64,000 nucleotides of DNA from contig NZ_JAALDK010000001.1 of the NCBI RefSeq assembly GCF_013366925.1, forward strand, positions 1,247,089 to 1,311,088, given 5' to 3'. The notes beneath the pieces are model-generated. The model saw only the letters and a list, made by a program, of their open reading frames with translations, was not told the DNA's origin and did not search any database. Below, piece after piece: positions 21,224 to 31,199 of this stretch. The first letter of the stretch is position 1. Each line of letters opens with the position of its first letter. The stretch comes from Paraburkholderia youngii. GTDB taxonomy: Bacteria; Pseudomonadota; Gammaproteobacteria; Burkholderiales; Burkholderiaceae. The translations under genes and the position numbers were made by a program.

Positions 21224-22420
21224 ATGTCAGACGAGACCGGCTCGGCCAGCACCGGGAAGGAAGCATCCGGGCGCGATGCGTCGCACGGCGATGCGCGCCG
21301 CGACGGCAACGACGCACGCGATGACGACGGCAAAGGCGGCAACGGCAAGAACAAGGACAACGGCGACGAGGACAGCCAGCAGAAAAAGCCCGGCAAAAAG
21401 CCGCTGATCATCCTCGGCGCGGTCGTGATCCTGATCGGCATCGTCGGCTTCGTCTGGTGGTTCGCGACCCGCAACGAAGTAACGACCGACGACGCCTACA
21501 CCGATGGCAACGCAATCACGATGGCGCCGAAAGTCTCCGGCTACGTGGTGACGCTGGCGGTCGACGACAACCTGTTCGTGCACAAGGGCGACCTGCTGCT
21601 CGTGATCGACAAGCGAGACTACCAGGCACAGGTCGATCAGGCGAAGGCGCAGCTCGGCCTTGCGAAGGCGCAATTGAACGCCGCGCAGGTGCAGCTCGAT
21701 ATCGCGCGCGTGCAGTATCCCGCGCAGTACCGCCAGGCGAAGGCGCAGACCTCGTCGGCGGAAGCGAATCTGCGCGAGGCGCAAGCCGCCTGGCAGCGTC
21801 AGCACTCGGTCGATCCGCGCGCGACTACGCAGCAGAACGTCGATACCGCCGACGCGCAGCGCCAGTCGGCCGGCGCGAGCGTCGAGCAGGCGCGTGCGCA
21901 GCAGCGCACCGCGAGCCTCGTGCCGCAGCAGTTGCGCGAGGCCGAGGCCAGCGTCGACGAACGCCGCCAGCAGGTGCATCAGGCCGAGGCGCAGCTCGAA
22001 CAGGCGCAGCTGAATCTGTCGTATTGCGAGGTGCGCGCACCGTCGGATGGCTGGATCACACGGCGCAACGTGCAGCTCGGCAGCTTCCTCACCGCGGGCG
22101 TGTCGCTGTTCTCGATCGTCACGCCGCAGGTGTGGATCACCGCGAACTTCAAGGAATCGCAGCTCGAACGCATGCGCCCCGGCGACAAGGTCAAGGTCGA
22201 CGTCGACGCGTATCCGAAGCTCGAGCTGCGCGGCCATGTCGATAGCGTGCAACTCGGCAGCGGCTCGCGCTTCTCGGCGTTCCCGACCGAAAACGCGACC
22301 GGCAACTTCGTGAAGATCGTGCAGCGCGTGCCGGTCAAGATCATCATCGACGAAGGTCTGCCGCGCGATCATCCGCTCGGGCTCGGCTTGTCGGTTAAGC
22401 CGAAGGTGTACCTGAAATGA
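21224..22420 (+). CDS. emrA: EmrA/HlyD-type membrane fusion protein
   Basis: A 398-residue periplasmic adaptor. The first 60 residues are an unusually charged Asp/Gly/Lys-rich cytoplasmic leader; one helix follows (PLIILGAVVILIGIVGFVWW), then the biotinyl-lipoyl half VTTDDAYTDGNAITMAPKVSG, a long coiled-coil hairpin rich in Gln/Ala, and the second lipoyl half YCEVRAPSDGWITRRNVQLG. It links the MFS pump to the outer-membrane channel. Its stop overlaps the pump's ATG by 4 nt. Confidence 0.93.
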   Translation: MSDETGSASTGKEASGRDASHGDARRDGNDARDDDGKGGNGKNKDNGDEDSQQKKPGKKPLIILGAVVILIGIVGFVWWFATRNEVTTDDAYTDGNAITMAPKVSGYVVTLAVDDNLFVHKGDLLLVIDKRDYQAQVDQAKAQLGLAKAQLNAAQVQLDIARVQYPAQYRQAKAQTSSAEANLREAQAAWQRQHSVDPRATTQQNVDTADAQRQSAGASVEQARAQQRTASLVPQQLREAEASVDERRQQVHQAEAQLEQAQLNLSYCEVRAPSDGWITRRNVQLGSFLTAGVSLFSIVTPQVWITANFKESQLERMRPGDKVKVDVDAYPKLELRGHVDSVQLGSGSRFSAFPTENATGNFVKIVQRVPVKIIIDEGLPRDHPLGLGLSVKPKVYLK

Positions 22421-24006
22421 CGGCGTCCGATGCCGCGCCAGGCGACGAATCGTCGAACTGGAAGCCATCCGCGAATCCGTGGCTGATCGCAATCGTCGTC
22501 ACGCTCGCGGCGTTCATGGAAGTGCTCGACACGACCATCGTCAACGTCGCGTTGCCGCATATCGCGGGCACGATGTCCGCGAGCTACGACGAAGCGACGT
22601 GGACGCTGACCTCGTATCTGGTCGCCAACGGCATCGTGCTGCCGCTCTCGGGCTTCTTCGGCCGGCTGCTCGGCCGCAAGCGCTATTTCCTCGTCTGCAT
22701 CATTGCGTTCACCGTGTGCTCGTTTCTGTGCGGCATCGCGACCGATCTGTGGCAGCTCATCATCTTCCGCTGTTTGCAGGGCTTTTTCGGCGGCGGGCTG
22801 CAACCGAACCAGCAGTCGATCATTCTCGACACGTTTCCGCCGCAGCAGCGCGGCCGCGCGTTCTCGATCTCCGCGGTCGCGATCGTCGTCGCGCCGGTGC
22901 TCGGGCCGACGCTCGGCGGCTGGATCACCGACAACTTTTCGTGGCGCTGGGTGTTCCTCGTGAACGTGCCGTTCGGCGTGCTGACCTCGCTCGCGGTGAT
23001 GCAGCTGGTCGAGGACCCGCCATGGAAACGCAAGGGCGACCTGCGCGTGTCAGTGGATTACGTGGGCATCGTTCTGATCGCGGTCGGCCTCGGCTGCCTG
23101 CAGGTGATGCTCGATCGCGGCGAGGACGACGACTGGTTTTCATCGAACTTCATTCGCATGTTTACGGTGCTCGCGGTATCGGGCATCGTCGGCGCGACCT
23201 ACTGGCTGCTGTACACGAAAAAGCCGGTCGTCGATCTGCGCTGTCTGAAGGACCGCAACTTCGCGCTCGGCTGCGTGACGATCGCCGCGTTCGCAACGAT
23301 TCTCTATGGCAGCGCGGTGCTCGTGCCGCAGCTCGCGCAGCAGCAGCTCGGTTATACGGCGATGCTCGCGGGCCTCGTGCTGTCGCCGGGAGCGGTGCTG
23401 ATCACGATGGAAATTCCGCTGATCAGCAAAATGATGCCGCACGTGCAGACGCGCTTTCTGGTGGCGACCGGCTTCGGGCTGCTCGCGTGCGCGCTCGCGT
23501 ATTCGCATACGCTCACGCCGGACATCGATTACTTCACGCTAGTGAAGATGCGCAGTGCGCAGTCGCTCGCGATCGGCTTCCTGTTCGTGCCGATCACGAC
23601 GCTTGCGTATCTGACGGTGCCGCCGCGACTCAACGACGACGCGTCCGCGCTGTTTACGATGTTCCGCAACGTCGCGGGTTCGATCGGCATCTCGCTGTCG
23701 ACCGCGATGGTTCGCGAGCGCACGCAGGCGCGCATGGCGCACCTGTCGGAGTTCATGTCGCCGCTTTCGCAGAACTACAACGATACCTTGCAACGCAACG
23801 CCCAGAGGATCGCCGACATGAATGGCATGCCGCATTCGCAGGCGCTGCAAACCGCAAACGGCCATCTGTACACCACGTACATCTCGCAGGCGACGTTCCT
23901 CGCCTATGTCGACGTGTTCGCGTTCCTCGCGATTTTCTGCACGCTTTGCATTCCGATCACGATTTTCTTTTCACCGGTCAAAGCGTCCGGCGGCGGAGGA
24001 CCTTGA
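22417..24006 (+). CDS. emrB: EmrB-type DHA2 multidrug efflux MFS transporter
   Basis: A 529-residue proton-driven exporter with about 14 helices. Typical DHA2 signatures are AAFMEVLDTTIVNVALPHIA in helix 1, GFFGRLLGRKRYFL in the first cytoplasmic loop, and APVLGPTLGGWITD (motif C of antiporters). The ATG overlaps the emrA stop, so the two are translationally coupled. With the adaptor and the NodT channel it forms a complete three-part pump exporting hydrophobic drugs or organic acids; no local regulator gene is present. Confidence 0.95.
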   Translation: MTASDAAPGDESSNWKPSANPWLIAIVVTLAAFMEVLDTTIVNVALPHIAGTMSASYDEATWTLTSYLVANGIVLPLSGFFGRLLGRKRYFLVCIIAFTVCSFLCGIATDLWQLIIFRCLQGFFGGGLQPNQQSIILDTFPPQQRGRAFSISAVAIVVAPVLGPTLGGWITDNFSWRWVFLVNVPFGVLTSLAVMQLVEDPPWKRKGDLRVSVDYVGIVLIAVGLGCLQVMLDRGEDDDWFSSNFIRMFTVLAVSGIVGATYWLLYTKKPVVDLRCLKDRNFALGCVTIAAFATILYGSAVLVPQLAQQQLGYTAMLAGLVLSPGAVLITMEIPLISKMMPHVQTRFLVATGFGLLACALAYSHTLTPDIDYFTLVKMRSAQSLAIGFLFVPITTLAYLTVPPRLNDDASALFTMFRNVAGSIGISLSTAMVRERTQARMAHLSEFMSPLSQNYNDTLQRNAQRIADMNGMPHSQALQTANGHLYTTYISQATFLAYVDVFAFLAIFCTLCIPITIFFSPVKASGGGGP

Positions 24007-24007
24007 A

Positions 24008-25678
24008 GTGAAGCTTCGTTTAAGGCGCAACGTTCCCGATTCCGCTACGGGTTTGATTGCGTGTGTCGTCGTCGGCATGCCCGCGCTGCTGCTCGCTTCC
24101 TGCACGGTCGGCCCCGACTTTCATGCGCCGCACGCCGACGTGCCGGCGCAGTGGCACGATACCCAGCGCACCGCTGCGAGCGATGCGGCCGCAAGCGGCG
24201 CATCATCCGCAACGGCGGCCAACGTCGCTTCGGTGCCGACGCTCGACACCGATCCCGACCCGCGCTGGTGGCGCAGCTTCAACGATCCGACGCTCGACGC
24301 GCTGATAGCTCGCGCGGCGCTCGGCAACCTGGACTTGCAGCAGGCGGTGCTGCGCATCGTCGAAGCGCGCACCCAGGTGCAAGCGGCGGCCGCCCAGGGT
24401 CTGCCGAACCTGCGCGCGACCGGCAGCTATCAGCGCGAGCAGCTGGGCCTCAAAGGTTTTCTGCAGGAGAACGGCGCCTTCGATAAGGTCGATCAGCTCG
24501 GCGCGCCGAATTCGCCGGTCAATGCGATCGCACCGGGCGCGGGCGCCGCGCTGCAAAACGGCGCGAACAACCTGCTCGATCAGCTCACGGCGCCGATCAA
24601 TCTGTGGCAGGTCGGCTTCGACGCGACCTGGGAGCTCGATCTGTTCGGCCGTGTGCGTCGCTCGGTCGAGGCCGCGAACGCGCAAACCGAGGCCGCGTAC
24701 GAAAGCCGCAACGACGCGTTGCTATCGCTCGAAGCCGAGGTCGCACAGACCTATATGCAGTTGCGCGGCGCGCAGACCTTGCACGACATCGCGGTGAGCC
24801 TCGTCGAGCAGCAAAGTGAAACCGTCGCGTTGACGGAGAACCAGGCGAAGGTCGGACTCGCGAGCCAGCTCGATGTGCAAAGCGCCCGCGCCCAGCTCGC
24901 GCAAACGAAAACGCAGTTGCCGCAATACGACCAGCAGATCGCCCAGGCGCTGAACGCGCTCGCGTATCTGATCGGTGAGCCGCCCGGTGCGCTCGAAGCG
25001 CAGCTGAGCGCGCCGCAGACCGTGCCGCCGGTGCCGCCCGTCGTGCCGGTAGGCCTGCCGTCGACGCTCGCGCGGCGCCGGCCCGACATCCGCCGCGCCG
25101 AGGCGAACCTGCATGCGGCAACGGCGAGTGTCGGCGTCGCGGTCGCGCAGTTCTATCCGGACGTGTCGCTGACCGGCAAGGCCGGCACGCGCGCGACGAA
25201 TGCGCGCGATCTCGCGCGCTGGTCGCACCTGTTCTATTCGTTCGGACCGACCGTGTCGCTGCCGATTTTCGAGGGCGGCGCGCTGGTCGCCAATCTGCGC
25301 ATGTCGAAGGCCGAGCAGGCCGAGGCCGCGCTCGATTACCGCAAAACCGTGCTGAGCGCGCTGCGGGACGTGGACAACGCGCTCGTCGTCTATCGCACCG
25401 ATCAGGCGCGGCGCGATGCGCTCGCCGACAGCGTCAGCGCGCAGCAGACCTCGTTCGATCTGTCGCGCGACAGCTATCGCAAGGGGCTCACGAGTTTCAT
25501 CAACGTGCTCGATGCGCAACGGCAGCTCGCGCAGGCACGCGAGCAATACGCTCAAGGCACGACCCAGGTCAGCACCGATCTGGTGGCGCTCTACAAGGCG
25601 CTAGGCGGGGGCTGGCAGAGCGATGCGGATGCGGCGGGAGCGGCTGGCGCGGCGGCGGCGCCAGGCAGTGGCGGATAA
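24008..25678 (+). CDS. NodT-family outer-membrane efflux lipoprotein
   Basis: A 556-residue TolC-like channel lipoprotein. The signal peptide ends in LLLASC, with lipidated Cys32. Two outer-membrane efflux repeats follow, with the motifs DLFGRVRRSVEAA in the first half and RRPDIRRAEANLHAATASVG and DLSRDSYRKGLTSFINVLDA in the second. A GTG start at 24008, one base after the emrB stop, fits the lipoprotein signal and implies tight coupling. It is the exit duct of the emrAB pump. The Ala/Gly-rich tail is low-complexity. Confidence 0.92.
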   Translation: MKLRLRRNVPDSATGLIACVVVGMPALLLASCTVGPDFHAPHADVPAQWHDTQRTAASDAAASGASSATAANVASVPTLDTDPDPRWWRSFNDPTLDALIARAALGNLDLQQAVLRIVEARTQVQAAAAQGLPNLRATGSYQREQLGLKGFLQENGAFDKVDQLGAPNSPVNAIAPGAGAALQNGANNLLDQLTAPINLWQVGFDATWELDLFGRVRRSVEAANAQTEAAYESRNDALLSLEAEVAQTYMQLRGAQTLHDIAVSLVEQQSETVALTENQAKVGLASQLDVQSARAQLAQTKTQLPQYDQQIAQALNALAYLIGEPPGALEAQLSAPQTVPPVPPVVPVGLPSTLARRRPDIRRAEANLHAATASVGVAVAQFYPDVSLTGKAGTRATNARDLARWSHLFYSFGPTVSLPIFEGGALVANLRMSKAEQAEAALDYRKTVLSALRDVDNALVVYRTDQARRDALADSVSAQQTSFDLSRDSYRKGLTSFINVLDAQRQLAQAREQYAQGTTQVSTDLVALYKALGGGWQSDADAAGAAGAAAAPGSGG

Positions 25679-25724
25679 CCGGCCGCGATGCGGCGAGGCC
25701 GCAAGACGGCAAGGCCGCAAGGCG

Positions 25725-27791
25725 TCAGCCATGCTCGAACTGTGGCTCCTCAATCACCGTTCGCGTCGCATCGAGATGACGGCACGCGGCTAGCATCTGC
25801 TGCAACGACGTCACCGCGCAATCCGCTTCCAGCGACTCTTGCTGCTCCGCGCTCCACTGCTGCGTATCCTCGGGCGCCCAAAGGCCGACCACGATCGACA
25901 CGTTCGGCAAGCGCGCGCGGATGCGCCGGATCAGATTGCGCAGATGCGACGGAATGCCGTCGATCTGCAGATACAGAAGGCAGACGATGCCGACGTCGTC
26001 GGCCTCGAGGCTATCGATCGACGCGCGCGACACCGCCTCGTGCGGCAGCGAGCGCGCCGCGAAGCCGTGCTTGCCGAGCAACTGCAGCAGGATGATCGTC
26101 GCGAGCGCATCGAGCGGGCCACGGCCCGGCAGGCACAACGCGCGGCTCGTCGGCGCATGCCACGCGAATACGGGCTCTATGACGGAAGGATCGCTGCCCG
26201 GCTCCTGCTGCGGGCCGTGGGTCTCCTCCGGCGTGACCGTCGCGGTGCTCATGCCACTGTTCGCCGCGTCGAGCGATCGTGGCATCGCCCGCGCGGCCCG
26301 CGTTTCGTCGGTGGGCGCGAGCGGCCCCGCCGCGCCCCAGTGCGACTGCGTCGCGAGCGGTGCGGGCTCGCGATCCTCGTAGCCGTCGAGGCCGTCGACC
26401 AGCTCGTTGGTCGTCGATTCGATGCGCGCGAGCTGTGCGCTCGTCACGCTGCCGCGCGTTACGTCGCTGGCCGCGAGCCGCAAGGCCCCGATCGCGACTT
26501 CGTCGTAATAGGCCGACAACGAGCGATCACGCAGCAGCACTTCGGCCTGCTCGATCGGTTGATCCGGATCGCCGGCGAGCGCGCGTTGATAGAAGTTTTC
26601 GACCGGCGTCAGCGGGGGCTGATCGCCGAGCAGCACGTCGAGAAACTCCAGACGCCGCACATGCCGGCCGAGTACCAGCAGACACAGCGTCAACGGTGTC
26701 GACAGGATCAGTCCGATGGGCCCCCAGATCCAGCTCCAGAAGATCGCCGCGACCACCACCGAAAACGGCGACAGGCCCGTGCTGCGCCCATACAGCAGCG
26801 GCTCGACCACCTGCCCCACTGCGAGCTCGGCGACCACGAACAGCACCAGCGACCAGATCGCCATCTCCCAGCCGGGACTGACCGCGGCCGCGAGCGCGGT
26901 GGGCAGTATCGCCGCGATCCAGATGCCGACGTAGGGCACGAGCCGCAGCAGCGCCGCCAGAATGCCCCACAGAACCGGGCTCGGCACGCCGATCAGAAAC
27001 AGCCCCGCGCCGATCACGACGCCGACGCCGGTGTTCACGCCGAGCTGCGACACGAAGTAGCGGCTCAGGCGCCGCGCGGTCTCGTCCATCACCGTGGTCG
27101 TGCGATGCAGGTCGCGCGAGCCGAACAGCCGGATCGCGCGATCGCGCAGGTCGTCACGTTGCAGCAGGATCACGATCGTGACGACGAACACGATGAACGC
27201 GGTTTCCAATGGACTGATGGCCGGCGACAATACCCGTCGCGCGAGCTCGAACGGCGTCGGCACCGGCTCGCGCACTTCCACCGGCACCGCCGTCGATGCC
27301 TGCGGGCTCGCCGCGGCCGCCGCACCGTTCGGCGCTGGTAATTGCGGCGGCTCGATCGTCGCGGGCTGCAACGCCTGCCCTGCCTCGCTCGCGAAACGGT
27401 TCAGCTTGCCGATCGTGAGGCTGTGCACGGTATCGAGCTTGTGATGGATGGTCGCCTGATAGCGCGGCATGCCGGCGGCGAGATCGGTCAACTGTGTGGC
27501 GATCACCGCGCACAACAGCGCGATGACCGACACCGAGATCAGCACCGCCGCGCACACCGACGCGACATGGCCGAGTTTGAGCCGGGCCAGTGCATCGGCG
27601 AGCGGCGCGACGAGAAAGCTCAACAGGATCGCGAGCGTGATCGGAATCATCACCGCGCTCGCGAAGTACAGGCATGCGACCGCGATCACCGCGACGACGA
27701 ATGTGACGAGGCCCTCGATACCGAAGGCGGCGGTCGCTGCCTGAATACGCGCGGCGGGGCTCGTGGCGCGCGGCTCGGGTGTGTCGTTCAT
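25725..27791 (-). CDS. AI-2E-family (PerM) permease with extra C-terminal domain
   Basis: A 688-residue protein. Residues 1-420 are a PerM/AI-2E exporter core with about eight helices, including VTFVVAVIAVACLYFASAVM, the proline-rich loop in residues 150-180, and PLTLCLLVLGRHVRRLEFL. Members move signals, Na+ or organic anions. Residues 430-550 are a polar linker. Residues 550-688 form an additional alpha/beta domain (VGIVCLLYL, then NVSIVVGLW) that resembles a B12-binding-like Rossmann fold. That domain is absent from typical 350-400-residue members. It converges with the nodT gene, 46 nt apart. Confidence 0.82.
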   Translation of the reverse strand: MNDTPEPRATSPAARIQAATAAFGIEGLVTFVVAVIAVACLYFASAVMIPITLAILLSFLVAPLADALARLKLGHVASVCAAVLISVSVIALLCAVIATQLTDLAAGMPRYQATIHHKLDTVHSLTIGKLNRFASEAGQALQPATIEPPQLPAPNGAAAAASPQASTAVPVEVREPVPTPFELARRVLSPAISPLETAFIVFVVTIVILLQRDDLRDRAIRLFGSRDLHRTTTVMDETARRLSRYFVSQLGVNTGVGVVIGAGLFLIGVPSPVLWGILAALLRLVPYVGIWIAAILPTALAAAVSPGWEMAIWSLVLFVVAELAVGQVVEPLLYGRSTGLSPFSVVVAAIFWSWIWGPIGLILSTPLTLCLLVLGRHVRRLEFLDVLLGDQPPLTPVENFYQRALAGDPDQPIEQAEVLLRDRSLSAYYDEVAIGALRLAASDVTRGSVTSAQLARIESTTNELVDGLDGYEDREPAPLATQSHWGAAGPLAPTDETRAARAMPRSLDAANSGMSTATVTPEETHGPQQEPGSDPSVIEPVFAWHAPTSRALCLPGRGPLDALATIILLQLLGKHGFAARSLPHEAVSRASIDSLEADDVGIVCLLYLQIDGIPSHLRNLIRRIRARLPNVSIVVGLWAPEDTQQWSAEQQESLEADCAVTSLQQMLAACRHLDATRTVIEEPQFEHG

Positions 27792-27885
27792 CTTGTGAAG
27801 GAAGATCGGGCATGGGAAAGCGGTCCCCGAGCCGCGCGCGATGCGCCGGCTCAGAGTCTCGTTACTCCGGAAGGCTAAGTAATGC

Positions 27886-28062
27886 CTATTTCATCGTGTC
27901 GCCCGACACCGGCCCGCTCTCGACCGGTGGTGCCTCCTTCTCGATCTCACTGCGCGCCTGCTCCCAGTATTGCTCGGGCGTGCCCTTCGGCTCGGCCGCT
28001 TGCTCCCACAGATAGTAGGCGCGCGTGCGGATCTGCTCGTCGACGCTCGGTTCCTGTTCCAT
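27886..28062 (-). CDS. DUF2934 small protein
   Basis: A 58-residue protein, MEQEPSVDEQ at the start and a TAG stop at 27886-27888. The core IRTRAYYLWEQAAEPKGTPE followed by YWEQA is the hallmark of DUF2934, short proteins frequent in Burkholderia and Rhizobium beside glycogen and trehalose genes. That fits its place next to glgX on the same strand. Function is unknown. Confidence 0.8.
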   Translation of the reverse strand: MEQEPSVDEQIRTRAYYLWEQAAEPKGTPEQYWEQARSEIEKEAPPVESGPVSGDTMK

Positions 28063-28153
28063 TTGTTCACCCCAGCCTGGCTGTTTGCGTTCGCGCGTCT
28101 ATCGTCGCGAAGAACGGAGACGCGTGCATGTCGTCAACCACAGAGGGAGCAAA

Positions 28154-28187
28154 CGTTGTACCCGGGCTGCGGCCCGCTTGTACAACG
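28154..28187 (-). terminator. Hairpin terminator downstream of glgX
   Basis: CGTTGTAC (28154-28161) pairs with GTACAACG (28180-28187) around an inner CGGGC/GCCCG stem with a TGCG loop. On the minus strand it lies about 40 nt after the glgX stop and is followed by TTTGCTCC. Confidence 0.5.
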
Positions 28188-28224
28188 GAGTGCAACGGAA
28201 CTGGCGTCGCTCACTCACCAGGAC

Positions 28225-30438
28225 CTAGCCTGGCGCGGAGTCGCCTTCGTCGGAAGTCAACTGCTCTTCGAGGCGGTCGAATACGCGCTGGGTCGCGCGG
28301 CTCGGCGCTTCGAGCGCGAACAGCAGCAGCGAGCGGCCCGTCACCTGGTACGAATCGCCCGCGCTGAATTGCGGCAGCTCGGCGCGCACCGGCATGTTGG
28401 TATCGACGAGGCAGGTCCAGCTCTCGCCCTCGGGAAGGTCGGGCAGCGTGAAATTGACGACGTCGTGATGCGCGTTCAGCACCAGCAGCAAGGTCGCGTC
28501 GGACGCGAGGCGGCGAATTCCGCTCGCTTGCGCGCGGCCGTCGATCACGAGGCCGAAGCAGCGCATCGCCGGATCGGCCCATTGCTCGTCCGTGATGTCG
28601 GTGCCGTCCGGCGATAGCCAGCGCGTGTCGGTCACGTCGAGCGTCTCGTTGTATTCGCCAGTCAGAAACCGGCCGCGCCGCAGCACCGGCAAGCGGTGGC
28701 GCAGCGTGGTCAGCTTGCGCACGAACTCCGTCAGCCCGCGGCCGTCGTCGTCGATCGCATCCCAATCGACCCAGCTGATCTCGTTGTCCTGGCAATACGC
28801 ATTGTTGTTGCCCTGCTGCGTGCGGCCGAATTCGTCGCCGGCGAGGATCATCGGCGTGCCCTGCGACAGCAGCAGCGTCGCGAGCAGATTGCGCTTCTGG
28901 CGCTCGCGTTGCTGGCGGATGTCGGCGTCGTCGGTCGGTCCTTCGACGCCCATGTTCCACGACCGGTTGTCCGCATGGCCATCGCGGTTGTCCTCGCCGT
29001 TTGCGTCGTTGTGCTTGTCGTTGTACGAGACCAGATCGTTCAGCGTGAAGCCGTCGTGCGCGGCGATGAAGTTCACGCTCGCCCACGGCCGCCGGCCGCG
29101 GTGATTGAACTTGTCGCCCGACGCGGTGATGCGTGTGGCGAGATCCGCGGCGGTGCTCTCGTCGCCCTTCCAGTAGGCGCGCGCGGTGTCGCGGAAGCGA
29201 TCGTTCCATTCGGCCCAGCCCGGCGGAAAACCGCCCACCTGATAGCCGCCCGGGCCGCAATCCCACGGCTCGGCGATCAGCCGGATGCTGGAGAGCACCG
29301 GGTCCTGGCGGCAGCTGTCGAGAAAGCCGCCGCCTTCGTCGAAGCCGTGATCTTCGCGGCCGAGGATCGTCGCGAGATCGAAGCGGAAACCGTCCACTTT
29401 CATTTCGGTGACCCAGTAGCGCAGACTGTCGGTCACCATCTGCAGCACACGCGGATGCGACAGGTTCAGCGTGTTGCCGGTGCCGGTGTCGTTGATGTAG
29501 TAGCGCGGCTCGTCGGGCATCAGCCGGTAGTACGACGCGTTGTCGATGCCCTTGAACGAGATCGTCGGGCCGCGTTCATTGCCTTCGGCCGTGTGGTTGT
29601 ACACGACGTCGAGTATCACTTCGAGGTCGGCCTGGTGAAAGCGGTCGACCATCTCCTTGAACTCGCCGACCGACTCGGTCGACGACGCGAAGAAACGCGG
29701 ATCGGCCGCGAAAAAGCCGATCGTGTTGTAGCCCCAGTAGTTCGTCAGCCCCTTGTCGAGCAGATGTTTGTCGTTGACGAAGGTCTGGATCGGCATCAGC
29801 TCGACCGTGGTCACGCCGAGGCTGCGGATGTGGTCGAGCACCGGCTGCTGCGCCAAACCCGCGAACGTGCCGCGCAAACGCTCGGGCACTTGCGGATGAC
29901 GTTTCGTATAGCCGCGCACGTGCGTCTCGTACAGAATCACGCGCTCCCACGGCAGCGCGTTGCGCTCCGGATGACTCCACGAAAAATTCGCGTCGACCAC
30001 CTTGCATTTCGGCACGAAGGGCGCGCTGTCGCGCTCATCGAATGACAGGTCCAGCTCTTCCGAATCGAGCGTATAGCCGAAAATTTCCGGCGCCCATTTC
30101 AGCTCGCCGATGTGCGCCTTCGCATACGGATCGAGTAGCAGCTTGTTCGGATTGAAACGATGCCCGTTCTGGGGCTCGTAGGGGCCATGCACGCGATATC
30201 CATAGACGGCACCGGGTTTCAGATTCGGTACGAACACATGCCATACCTCGTCGGTGTACTCGGGCAGTTCGATGCGTTCGAGTTCGTGCTGGCCGGATTC
30301 GTCGAACAGACACAGTTCGACCTTCGTCGCGTGCGCGGAGAACAGCGCGAAGTTGACGCCGCTGCCGTTCCATGTCGCGCCGAGCGGAAATGGCGTGCCT
30401 TCGGAAATGCGCGTCGAGTAGCTGGCTGGGGATGACAT
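28225..30438 (-). CDS. glgX: Glycogen debranching enzyme GlgX
   Basis: A 737-residue GH13 isoamylase-type enzyme that trims alpha-1,6 branches from glycogen limit dextrins. An N-terminal CBM48 domain (residues about 10-110, PFPLGATWNGSGVNFALFSA) is followed by the catalytic barrel: VVYNHTAEG (region I), DGFRFDLATILG with the nucleophile Asp (II), IAEPWDCG with the general acid Glu (III), and FIAAHDGFTLNDLVSYN (IV). The ATG at 30438 starts the CBM48 region; 16 further residues are possible. No glgA, glgB or treXYZ gene is in the window. Confidence 0.95.
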   Translation of the reverse strand: MSSPASYSTRISEGTPFPLGATWNGSGVNFALFSAHATKVELCLFDESGQHELERIELPEYTDEVWHVFVPNLKPGAVYGYRVHGPYEPQNGHRFNPNKLLLDPYAKAHIGELKWAPEIFGYTLDSEELDLSFDERDSAPFVPKCKVVDANFSWSHPERNALPWERVILYETHVRGYTKRHPQVPERLRGTFAGLAQQPVLDHIRSLGVTTVELMPIQTFVNDKHLLDKGLTNYWGYNTIGFFAADPRFFASSTESVGEFKEMVDRFHQADLEVILDVVYNHTAEGNERGPTISFKGIDNASYYRLMPDEPRYYINDTGTGNTLNLSHPRVLQMVTDSLRYWVTEMKVDGFRFDLATILGREDHGFDEGGGFLDSCRQDPVLSSIRLIAEPWDCGPGGYQVGGFPPGWAEWNDRFRDTARAYWKGDESTAADLATRITASGDKFNHRGRRPWASVNFIAAHDGFTLNDLVSYNDKHNDANGEDNRDGHADNRSWNMGVEGPTDDADIRQQRERQKRNLLATLLLSQGTPMILAGDEFGRTQQGNNNAYCQDNEISWVDWDAIDDDGRGLTEFVRKLTTLRHRLPVLRRGRFLTGEYNETLDVTDTRWLSPDGTDITDEQWADPAMRCFGLVIDGRAQASGIRRLASDATLLLVLNAHHDVVNFTLPDLPEGESWTCLVDTNMPVRAELPQFSAGDSYQVTGRSLLLFALEAPSRATQRVFDRLEEQLTSDEGDSAPG

Positions 30439-30732
30439 AGATGTTCTCAGTGGATGCAAGGAGGCTGGTATCTCGGGGGCATGCATGTGCTTTTTTCAAC
30501 TGCCTTCCCATGTGTTCCGGGCTGCGCGCTATTCAAGTTTAGGCATTCGGGGCGAACGCGCCGGACATTGCACAGCGCGCACCCAGCAGGCGAGTTCGAA
30601 CAGCAACTTTTGGGCCTGACGGGCTTGCTTTCCCTCAGATCAAAAATCGCGGCATGAGATTTGCAGCATAGCGGCAAGGCGCACGCGTTCCGCGCCATCG
30701 AAAAGCCACGACAGCAATCAGGGAGAACCAAG

Positions 30733-31155
30733 ATGATGCGCAACACGCAGATCAAACCGCTGGCCGCTTCCGCATCGCTTCTCGCCGCCATTACGCTGAT
30801 TTCCGCGTTGGGTCCGTCCGGCAGCGCGTTCGCGCAAGGCGCTCCGCAAGCGATCACCGAAAAACGCACCGACGTCGTGCAGCTCGCGAGCGGATATCGC
30901 GCGTCGAAGCTGTCGGGCGCGGACGTGTACAACCGCAACAAGGACAATATCGGCACGCTCGACGATCTGATCGTATCGCCGGGCACCGAGCGCACCACCT
31001 ACGCGATCCTGTCGGTCGGCGGCTTTCTCGGCCTGGGCAAGCATCTGGTCGCCGTGCCGTTCAATGATCTGCAGATCGACAACCGGCGTATCGTGCTGCC
31101 CGACGGGACGAAGAAATCGCTCGAGGCGTTGCCGGAGTTCAAGTACGCGGATTGA
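30733..31155 (+). CDS. Secreted PRC-barrel domain protein
   Basis: A 140-residue protein with a signal peptide (residues 1-35, ending GSAFAQGA) and one PRC-barrel domain (about residues 55-135: SGADVYNRNKDNIGTLDDLI, then LGKHLVAVPFNDL). PRC-barrel proteins of this secreted type are common stress-induced periplasmic proteins in Burkholderia; their ligand is unknown. It is divergent from glgX. ATG at 30736 is an equally good start. Confidence 0.85.
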   Translation: MMRNTQIKPLAASASLLAAITLISALGPSGSAFAQGAPQAITEKRTDVVQLASGYRASKLSGADVYNRNKDNIGTLDDLIVSPGTERTTYAILSVGGFLGLGKHLVAVPFNDLQIDNRRIVLPDGTKKSLEALPEFKYAD

Positions 31156-31165
31156 GCGCGGCGCT

Positions 31166-31190
31166 GCCGCGTCGAATCGATCGACGCGGC
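31166..31190. terminator. Bidirectional hairpin terminator
   Basis: A perfect 10-bp stem, GCCGCGTCGA with TCGACGCGGC, around a 5-nt loop, in the 44-nt gap between the convergent PRC-barrel and aldehyde-oxidoreductase genes. It has no T-tract. Confidence 0.55.
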
Positions 31191-31199
31191 TACGGGCCG

